NCBI GenBank assembly: GCA_027489835.1
Contig: JAIXZF010000137.1
Coordinates: forward strand, 1 to 18,360
Length of the DNA stretch: 18,360 nucleotides
Direction of reading: 5' to 3'
From: Hyphomicrobiales bacterium
Lineage (GTDB): Bacteria > Pseudomonadota > Alphaproteobacteria > Rhizobiales > Beijerinckiaceae
Shown: positions 1-7,984 of the stretch, piece after piece
How positions within the stretch are numbered: position 1 is the first letter of the stretch
Layout of the letters: each line of letters begins with the position of its first letter
The notes under the pieces: model-generated
Told to the model about the DNA's origin: nothing
Seen by the model: only the letters and a program-made list of their open reading frames with translations
Databases searched by the model: none
Position numbers and translations under genes: made by a program

Positions 1-1229
<1,229 letters not shown>

Positions 1230-1230
<1 letters not shown>

Positions 1231-2381
1231 TGGCGACGCCGAAGATCCAATTCATCGACCTGGCGGCCCAGCGCCGCCATATCGGCCCTGCCATGGACGA
1301 GGCGATCCTCGCCGCCGTGCATTCGGGCGCCTACATCCTCGGCCCGCCGGTCAAGGAGCTCGAGCAGAAGCTGGCCGCGTTCTGCGGCGCCAAGCACGGC
1401 ATCGCCTGCGCCAACGGCACCGACGCGATCGCGCTGCCGCTCATGGCGCTGGGCATCAGGCCCGGCGACGCGGTGATCTGCCCCTCCTTCACCTTCGCGG
1501 CGACGGCCGAGGTGGTGGCCTGGCTTGGCGCGACGCCGATCTTCGTGGACATCGACGAAACCACCTACAATCTCGACCCCAGGACGCTTGGCCTCGCCAT
1601 GACGACCGCGGCCAAGAACAATCTGAAAGTTCGCGCGGTGATCGCGGTCGACCTGTTCGGCCAGCCCGCCGACTACGATCCGATCGAGGAATTCTGCCGG
1701 AACGAGAAGCTCGTGCTGATCGCGGACTCCGCGCAGGGTTTCGGCGGCACCTACAAGGGCCGCGTGGCTGGCTCCATCGGCGACTTCGCCACGACGAGCT
1801 TCTTCCCGGCCAAGCCGCTCGGCTGCTACGGCGATGGCGGCGCTCTGTTCACGCCGCATGACGAGCACCAGGAGGTCATCCGCTCCCTGCACTTTCACGG
1901 CAAGGGCGAGGACAAGTACGACAATGTCCGCATCGGCGTGAACTCGCGCCTCGACACGATCCAGGCGGCGGTGCTGCTCAAGAAGCTGGAGGTCTTCGCC
2001 GAGGAGATCGACAAGCGCCAGCTCGTCGCCGCCCGCTACAACGACGCGCTGAAGGACGTCGCGGTGGTGCCGCATGTCATGGATGGCTGCGTCTCGACCT
2101 GGGCGCAGTACGTCATCCGCGTCGACGCCGGGCGGCGGGCTCGGGTGCTGGACGAGCTCAAGGCCAAGGGCGTTCCGACGGCGATCTACTATCCGAAGCC
2201 CCTGCACCAGCAGACCGCCTACAAGCGCTTCCCGACCACCGGCAATGGGCTCCCTGTGTCCGACCGCATCTGCCACGAGGTCATGGCGCTGCCGATGCAT
2301 CCCTATCTCGACGAAGCCACACAGGGCTACATCATCGAGGCGACCCGCGAGGCGCTGGCCAGCACCGCCCGGGCCGCCTGA
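1230..2381 (+). CDS. wbpE: DegT/DnrJ/EryC1 PLP-dependent sugar aminotransferase (WbpE-like)
   Basis: This 383-residue protein has the usual length and layout of fold-type I sugar aminotransferases. It opens with IQFIDLAAQRRHI, has the ANGTDAIALPL cofactor-phosphate region and the PSFTFAATAEV segment, and carries Schiff-base Lys195 in SFFPAKPLGCYGDGGA. It ends with the substrate-binding YYPKPLHQQ stretch. WbpE transaminates the 3-keto sugar made by WbpB to UDP-2-acetamido-3-amino-glucuronate, which WbpD then acetylates. The ATG at 1230 shares its A with the preceding TGA, and AGAGGAG at 1215-1221 gives a good ribosome binding site. An earlier in-frame ATG at 1125 lies inside the upstream gene and is not supported. 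The aminotransferase call is very firm; the WbpE role follows from the fused WbpB/WbpD partner and the downstream 2-epimerase. Confidence 0.93.
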
Positions 2382-2538
2382 GGACGCTCCGGCGGCTCCG
2401 CGGCGCTCATGCCGCAGGGCCGTCGCCGCTTGTCATGCCGGACCGAATGTGCTTTCCGGTCGCCCAAGCGGCAGGCCGGCGCGAATCCGGTCCGCAAACA
2501 ATTCATGTCGCCCGTTCGCGACCCATCGGCAGGTTTCC

Positions 2539-3456
2539 ATGACGAAAGCGCTTGTTCTCGGCTCCGAAGGCAATATCGGCAAGCCGCTCGTGAAGCACCT
2601 GCGGTCCCTCGGCTACGACGTGCTGGAGGTCGACATCGTCCCCGGCTATCGGCCAAACTACATCATGGCCGACATCTGCAATCCGGTCGACCTGATGCCG
2701 GCCTTCGACTTCCGGCCGGACATCGTCTTCATGCTCTCGGCCATGGTCAGCCGCGTCACCTGCGAGCAGGCTTCGAGCCTGACGGCGTCGACCAACCTGC
2801 TCGGCCTGACCAACGTCCTGCAGATGTGCAAGCGCATCGGCGCCATGACGGTCTTCTTCTCGACTTCCGAAGTCTACGGACCGAATTGCAACCCGATGGA
2901 CGAGAGCCTCTCGGACCCGCAGCCGAACAATTTCTACGGCCTGTCCAAGCTGCTGGGCGAGAAGCTGGTGGAGTACGAAGTTCGCCAGCACAAGCTCAAG
3001 GCGATCAGCCTGCGTCCCTTTATGATGTATGACGAGGACGAGGATCTCGGCGACCACCGCTCGGCGATGATCCGCTTCGCGACCAATCTGGCGCTTGGCC
3101 GTCCCATCGAGGTCCATAATGGCAGCGCGCGCGGCTGGTTCCACGTCAGCGACGCCGTCCGTTCGATCGAGGGCGCGGGCCGCGCCAAGGAATACTCCGT
3201 CGTCAACATCGGCCATCCCGACATCCGGCCGATCGCCGACCTTGCGGAGATGATCCGGGTGCGTCTGGGCGCTCCGAAGGAGCTGGTCACCGTTCGCGAC
3301 CTGCCGGAGCGGATGACCCTGGTGAAGAACCCGACGCTCGAACGCCAGCGCACGATCCTCGGCGTGACGCCGCAGGTCAGCCTCGAGGAAGGCGTCGACC
3401 GGCTGTGCAGCCGCATCCAGGAGCGCCTGAAGTCCGCCGGCATCCGGATCAGCTGA
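2539..3456 (+). CDS. NAD-dependent epimerase/dehydratase, extended SDR family
   Basis: A 305-residue nucleotide-sugar SDR. The NAD-binding fingerprint GSEGNIG is at residues 8-14, a STSEVYGP segment starts at Ser108, and the catalytic YGLSK places Tyr133 and Lys137 in the YxxxK pair. LRPFMMY and GWFHVSDAV are typical of UDP-hexose 4-epimerases and dehydratases. Start ATG 2539 puts the glycine-rich loop at the expected distance from the N-terminus; the frame is also open upstream, but that stretch overlaps the previous gene. GGCAGG just upstream is a weak ribosome site. The 157-base gap before it is the largest in the + strand cluster and shows no clear terminator. The SDR is not one of the four standard WbpB/D/E/I steps, so it may make another sugar or modify the same one (for example at C4). 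The family is firm, the substrate unknown. Confidence 0.88.
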   Translation: MTKALVLGSEGNIGKPLVKHLRSLGYDVLEVDIVPGYRPNYIMADICNPVDLMPAFDFRPDIVFMLSAMVSRVTCEQASSLTASTNLLGLTNVLQMCKRIGAMTVFFSTSEVYGPNCNPMDESLSDPQPNNFYGLSKLLGEKLVEYEVRQHKLKAISLRPFMMYDEDEDLGDHRSAMIRFATNLALGRPIEVHNGSARGWFHVSDAVRSIEGAGRAKEYSVVNIGHPDIRPIADLAEMIRVRLGAPKELVTVRDLPERMTLVKNPTLERQRTILGVTPQVSLEEGVDRLCSRIQERLKSAGIRIS

Positions 3457-3473
3457 GCGCGCGCCGGCCCGTC

Positions 3474-4520
3474 ATGACAGCTATCCTCACCGTCGTAGGA
3501 GCCCGGCCGCAATTCGTGAAGGCGGCCGCGGTGAGCCGGGCGCTGGCCGCCGATGGCCGCTTCCGCGAGGCGATCGTCCACACCGGCCAGCATTTCGACC
3601 CTGGCATGTCGGACGTGTTCTTCGACGAGCTGGAGATACCCAAGCCGGCCCATGCGCTCCACATCCATGGCGGCGGGCATGGCGACATGACCGGCCGGAT
3701 GATGATCGCCCTCGAGGAGGTCGCGCTCGCCGAGAAGCCGGACTGGATGCTGATCTACGGCGACACCAATTCGACCCTCGCCGGCGCGCTGGTGGCCGCG
3801 AAGCTCCACATACCCGTGGCGCATGTCGAGGCGGGGCTGCGCTCCTTCAACCGCCGCATGCCCGAGGAGATCAACCGGATCGTCTCGGACCATGTCAGCG
3901 CGCTCCTGCTCTGTCCGACCGCGACGGCGGTCGCGAATCTCAGGAGCGAAGGCATCGTCAACGGGGTTCATGCCGTCGGTGACGTGATGTTCGACGCGAC
4001 GCTGTTTGCCATCGCCAAATCGCGCGCAGCATCAGGCATCCTGGCCGAGCTCGGCCTTGCGCCCGGGGGCTACGACGTCGCGACCGTACACCGCGCGGAA
4101 AGCACGGACGATCCCGCGCGCCTCGCCGAGATCGTCGCCTGGCTGAACGAAAGGGCGAAGCAGCGCACGCTGGTGCTGCCGCTGCACCCGCGGACCCGCC
4201 AGGCGCTCGCCCGGACCGGCATCGCGCTCAGCGGAATTCGCGTCATCGACCCGGTGGGCTACCTCGACATGACGCGCCTGCTCGCGGACTGCGTCGAGGT
4301 CTACACCGACTCCGGCGGCGTGCAGAAGGAAGCCTATTTCCACCGCAAGCCCTGCACGACCCTGCGCGACGAGACCGAATGGGTCGAGACGGTCGAGGCG
4401 GGCTGGAACCGTCTGTGGCGGCAGGAGCGGCGGCAGCCCTTCGCCGAGATCGCGGATTACGGCAAGGGCGACGCCGCGCAGCGGATCGCGGCCATTCTCG
4501 GCGACGCCGCGACGACATGA
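3474..4520 (+). CDS. wbpI: Non-hydrolysing UDP-N-acetylglucosamine 2-epimerase family (WecB/WbpI-like)
   Basis: A 348-residue protein with all the hallmarks of the family: VVGARPQFVKAAAVSRAL at the N-terminus, HTGQHFDPGMSD, IYGDTNSTLAGALVA, HVEAGLRSFNRRMPEEINR, LPLHPRTRQAL, and TDSGGVQKEAYF followed by TLRDETEWVET. The enzyme inverts C2 of a UDP-sugar through a UDP/2-acetamidoglucal-type intermediate. WecB (UDP-GlcNAc) and WbpI (UDP-2,3-diacetamido-glucuronate) look very alike; I favour WbpI because the fused WbpB/WbpD and WbpE genes lie just upstream, which would yield UDP-ManNAc3NAcA. ATG 3474 is chosen because the family starts a few residues before VVGARPQ. No clear Shine-Dalgarno is visible, and the gene lies 17 bases after the SDR gene, so coupled translation is likely. 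Confidence 0.92.
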   Translation: MTAILTVVGARPQFVKAAAVSRALAADGRFREAIVHTGQHFDPGMSDVFFDELEIPKPAHALHIHGGGHGDMTGRMMIALEEVALAEKPDWMLIYGDTNSTLAGALVAAKLHIPVAHVEAGLRSFNRRMPEEINRIVSDHVSALLLCPTATAVANLRSEGIVNGVHAVGDVMFDATLFAIAKSRAASGILAELGLAPGGYDVATVHRAESTDDPARLAEIVAWLNERAKQRTLVLPLHPRTRQALARTGIALSGIRVIDPVGYLDMTRLLADCVEVYTDSGGVQKEAYFHRKPCTTLRDETEWVETVEAGWNRLWRQERRQPFAEIADYGKGDAAQRIAAILGDAATT

Positions 4521-5713
4521 TCGACGTCGCCGTCCTGCATGTCAGGTACTCGGTCAAGGCGTCCTATTACGATGACTGGCTCGATGCCTTCGGCGCGCAT
4601 CGCCGCGTTCGCGCCGAGCCGGTCAACCTGTTCAGGGCTTCCGAGCGCGAGCGACTCGCCGGCGTCCTCTCCCGCTGCGGGCTTGCCGTCATCCTCCATT
4701 CAGGCACGGCCGACACCCTCGACTACGTGCGCAAGGCGACGCCGACGCTGCAGGGGCGCAAATGCCCGCTCGTCGTCTTCATGGGCAACGAGTTCAACAT
4801 GCCTTGGCTGCCCTTCGCGGACCGCCGCGGCTGGTTGAAGGAGGTCGGAGCCGAGTTCGTTGCGACGCAGCTTCTCGCTGAAACGGGCGCATGGCTCTAC
4901 GAGGGCTCCGGCGCGGAGGTCGTCCCGGTCCCGCACGGCCTCAACGCGGCAGCCTTCGCGATGCGCACGCCGCGCCGTGACCGGCGCATCGACATCGGCA
5001 CGCGGACCTTTCCCTATTCCATCTATGTCGGCAACAGGCTGCGGAACGACCTCATCGCGCGGACAGGCTCGCTCGGGCGCGAGCTTGGCCTCGACATCGA
5101 CATCAGGACCGACGCCCGGCTCTCGCGACCCGAATGGGCGGCCTTCCTCGACGCCTGCCGCTTCACCGTGGCCACCGAGGCGGGATCCACGCATCTGGAG
5201 CGCGACGATGCGCGGGCCTTCGCGATCCAGGCCTTCCTGCGCGAGCGCCGCGCCGGACTGGCGATCAGCCCGGCCGGACCGATCCGCTCGCTCGCGCGCC
5301 GCGTTCCCTGGAGCTGGCGCGAATGGGCCCTGCGCAGGCTGAAGAGCATCGGCATCGTCCATGAGGCGATCGAGAATGACCCGGAGCTGCAGGAAGAAGC
5401 GCTCGCGCGCTTCTATGGCGACGGACAGCCGGCCACGCCCAGCGGCGCCTGCATCTCCTCCCGGCATTTCGACGCCATCGGCTGCGGCACCGTCCAGATT
5501 CTGGTCGAGGGGCGCTATAACGACATCCTTCGGCCGGGCGAGCATTACATCCCGGTCTCTCCCGATCTCGGCAACCTCGCCGCCATTCTCGAACAGGTGG
5601 CGGACCCCGATTTCGGCGACGACATCGCGGAGCGGGCCCGGGCCCACGTGATGGAGAACCACACGCTCGACCGCCGGATCGACGCCCTGCTCGACCGCGT
5701 TGCGGTGCACTGA
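4517..5713 (+). CDS. Glycosyltransferase, GT-B fold, CgeB-like / group 1
   Basis: A 398-residue cytosolic protein without a signal peptide or membrane segments. The C-terminal half resembles Glyco_trans_1-type domains: SSRHFDAIGCGTVQIL from residue 315 and GRYNDILRPGEHYIPV after it form the sugar-nucleotide loop pattern of CgeB/YkvP-like glycosyltransferases, followed by a DLGNLAAIL helix. The N-terminal half begins DVAVLHVRYSVKASYYDDW and has a VVFMGNEFNMPWLPF segment. ATG 4517 overlaps the previous TGA as ATGA, implying translational coupling. It probably transfers one sugar during assembly of the polymer whose precursor is made upstream. Donor and acceptor cannot be read from the sequence. 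The next gene is a divergent relative. Confidence 0.75.
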   Translation: MIDVAVLHVRYSVKASYYDDWLDAFGAHRRVRAEPVNLFRASERERLAGVLSRCGLAVILHSGTADTLDYVRKATPTLQGRKCPLVVFMGNEFNMPWLPFADRRGWLKEVGAEFVATQLLAETGAWLYEGSGAEVVPVPHGLNAAAFAMRTPRRDRRIDIGTRTFPYSIYVGNRLRNDLIARTGSLGRELGLDIDIRTDARLSRPEWAAFLDACRFTVATEAGSTHLERDDARAFAIQAFLRERRAGLAISPAGPIRSLARRVPWSWREWALRRLKSIGIVHEAIENDPELQEEALARFYGDGQPATPSGACISSRHFDAIGCGTVQILVEGRYNDILRPGEHYIPVSPDLGNLAAILEQVADPDFGDDIAERARAHVMENHTLDRRIDALLDRVAVH

Positions 5714-5716
5714 TCC

Positions 5717-7027
5717 ATGGCCGCCGCCCCGCCCCTCTCGGTGCTCCTGCTCTGCGACTTTGATCCGTTCAACGCGCGGATGGTCCAGGATAGCATCCAT
5801 GCCCTTGTGCGCGGCTCACGGCACGCTGTGCGCTGCCTGTCCTTCCGCCGCGACCTTCCGGAGGCGCTGGATCTGTCCCGCTTCGATGCCATCGCGCTCC
5901 ATTACAGCAGCTTCGTCCACGACGACCGCTATGTCTCGCCCGGCGCGCGGCGTCGGATTGCCGCCTTCGCCGGCGCGAAAGCTGCGTTCCTGCACGATGA
6001 ATACAAGCATGTGAACCGGACCAAGCAGGCGCTGGCGGAGCTTGGCGTCGGCGCGTTGTTCACCTGCTTCGAGCAGCCCGAAGCGCGGCAGGTCTATGGC
6101 GACCTCGTCGCGCGTGGACTGCAAACCGTCAGCGTGCTGCCCGGATATGTCCCCCCGGCCCTCTCCGCCCTCGATCCGGGGCCGGCCAGCGCCCTGCGCC
6201 CGATCGACATCGGCTATCGCGGGCGGGCCTATCCGGCCTGGCATGGCGAGCTCGGCCAGGACCGCGTCCGCATCCATGAGAGGGTCAGCGCGGATGCTCC
6301 CCGTTTTGGCCTCGTGGTCGACAGTTCGGTTTCGGAGCGCGATCGCCTCTACGGCGAGAAGTGGCTGGCCTTCCAGCGCCGCTGCAAGATGGTGCTCGGC
6401 ACGGAAAGCGGCGCGAGCGTCGTGGACTTCACGGGTGAGATAGCAAGCGCCGTGGAAGCACACCTCGCTGCCCATCCCGACGCATCGTTCGAAGAGCTCC
6501 GGCGCCTGCATTTCGCCGAGTTCGAGGATCGCCATCCGCTCCGGACGATGTCGCCGCGCATCTTCGAGGCGGCCGCCTGCGGCTGCGGGCTCATCCTCTA
6601 CGAGGGTTCCTACGCGGGACGCCTGAAGGCCGGCCGTCATTACCTGCCGCTCGCACGCGACCACGGCAATTTCGGCGACATCGTCAGGATGATGCGCGAG
6701 CCGGGCCGCATCGACGCCCTGGTGCAAGCGACGCGCGAAGAGGTCCTGCTTGCTCCCGAGAACCAGGAGGCGCATCTCGTGAAGCTGTTCGACCAGGCGC
6801 TCGATGGCCTCGCCGCGCCCGACCGCGTCGCCGGCTATGATGATGCGGCGTTCCGCCAACTGTTCGGCCGATACGACGCGGTATTTGCCACGCCCGTGCT
6901 CAAGCGCCAGCTCTTCCGCATGGCCCATGCCGCCTATGGCATGGCCGTCAGGCCGCTGCCCACGCCGCTGGAGCGGCGCCTGTCCGGCGCCGTCCGCGCG
7001 GCCTACCACCGCATCCTTGGCCGCTGA
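5717..7027 (+). CDS. Second CgeB-like GT-B glycosyltransferase, divergent relative of the preceding one
   Basis: A 436-residue protein. It opens with LSVLLLCDFDPFNARMV, a first Rossmann strand. The middle has AFLHDEYKHVNRTKQAL, a feature seen in proteins that recognise bound nucleotide sugars by a His/Asp-Glu pair. Residues 281-313 (RIFEAAACGCGLILY, then GRLKAGRHYLPL) align with the FDAIGCG...RPGEHYIPV block of the upstream protein, so the two genes are related but far apart. A basic, Arg/Leu-rich C-terminal tail (about 60 residues) extends beyond the glycosyltransferase core and may contact membrane or partner proteins; that is inference. ATG 5717 lies three bases past the previous stop with no clear Shine-Dalgarno. 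The TGA at 7025-7027 meets the oncoming RTX gene with only three bases between the stops. Confidence 0.75.
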   Translation: MAAAPPLSVLLLCDFDPFNARMVQDSIHALVRGSRHAVRCLSFRRDLPEALDLSRFDAIALHYSSFVHDDRYVSPGARRRIAAFAGAKAAFLHDEYKHVNRTKQALAELGVGALFTCFEQPEARQVYGDLVARGLQTVSVLPGYVPPALSALDPGPASALRPIDIGYRGRAYPAWHGELGQDRVRIHERVSADAPRFGLVVDSSVSERDRLYGEKWLAFQRRCKMVLGTESGASVVDFTGEIASAVEAHLAAHPDASFEELRRLHFAEFEDRHPLRTMSPRIFEAAACGCGLILYEGSYAGRLKAGRHYLPLARDHGNFGDIVRMMREPGRIDALVQATREEVLLAPENQEAHLVKLFDQALDGLAAPDRVAGYDDAAFRQLFGRYDAVFATPVLKRQLFRMAHAAYGMAVRPLPTPLERRLSGAVRAAYHRILGR

Positions 7028-7030
7028 TTG

Positions 7031-7984
7031 TTAGAACAGAAAGTCACCCGCGGTCAGCCCGGTGACGCCGACGACGAAGATCTGGCTCGCGCCGGTCGCG
7101 GCGGAGGTGATCGTGGTGTTCCCGCCAGAGACGTTGATGGTCAGCTGGTTGAACGCAGTGGCGCCCGAGCCTGCCATGTTGATCTTGTCGATGCCGATTT
7201 CGAAGGAGTAGACGAGGTCGACGCCGAAGGCGGCGCTGTTGTAGCGGAACTGGTCAGTTCCGACGCCGCCGCTGAGGACATCATTGCCGCCGCCGCCGAT
7301 AAGGGTATCGCCGCCATCGAGCCCATAAAGGAAGTCGGTGAAGTTGCTGCCGACGAGGGAATCGTTGCCAGCATCGCCGACCAGCACGACGCCGGACGAC
7401 GAGGTCGCAGCGGACATCGTGTCGTTCCCGGTCGAGCCCCAGGCATTTTCGAAGCCTGTCGCCCCAAGATTGAGGTTGACGCCCGTGGACGACAGGGTGG
7501 CCACCGCCCAGTCCGAGCCCCCGCCGCCTGCGATCGTGTCGCCAGCCCGGAAATAGATGAAATCATTGCCGGAACCGCCGATCATGCTGTCGGCTTGCGG
7601 TCCCTGTCCGATGAGAGTTAGGTCTGCGGTCGCGCTGGCACCGTTCATCGTGTCGCTGACGAACGAACCCCAGATGACCTCGAGTTGCGCCGCAGCGACG
7701 TCGAGATTGAGGGCCCCGCCCTGCCCGCCGAAGAACGTGTCGACGCCACTTCCGCCAAGCACGCTGTCGATGCCCTCGCCATAGATCGTATCGTTTCCGC
7801 CGCCGCCCTCGAGAGCGTTGACGGCACCCGCAGCGCCCACGAGGACGTCGCCGAAGCTCGAGCCGATGACGTTCTCGATGCCGAGGTAGAGGTCCCCCGC
7901 GGCGTCCCCGCTCTGTCCTGCGCCAAGCGTGGTCGACAGGAAGGCCTGGATCGCCGAGCCGGTCGTGGCGTAGCTCACGGTGTC
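7031..7984 (-). repeat. C-terminal secretion cassette, copy 1 (317 codons plus stop)
   Basis: This encodes residues 779-1095 of RTX protein 1, from DTVSYA to GDFLF. It pairs without gaps with 11602-12555 at a constant offset of 4571 bases; I count about 50 differences in 317 residues (about 84% identity). One 43-base run is exact (7162-7204 against 11733-11775). The similarity stops at the stop codon: the bases beyond 7031 and 11602 do not match. The cassette contains a few nonapeptides (GGSGND, GGGGND) and the segment FENAWGSTGND. It ends in FEIGIDKI plus two short strands before the hydrophobic tail, as expected for the last beta-roll and type I export signal. Confidence 0.9.

Noticed and set aside
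4700..7009. Long - strand open frames opposite the two glycosyltransferases (4700-5800, 5816-7009)
   Set aside because: They are antisense to clear sense genes, have no domain and no ribosome site, and follow the third-base GC bias of the other strand.
7028..7031. Insertion-sequence or transposon edge at the RTX block boundary
   Set aside because: No inverted repeats, target duplication or transposase could be found at 7031 or near 15258-15560, so any insertion mechanism remains unproven.
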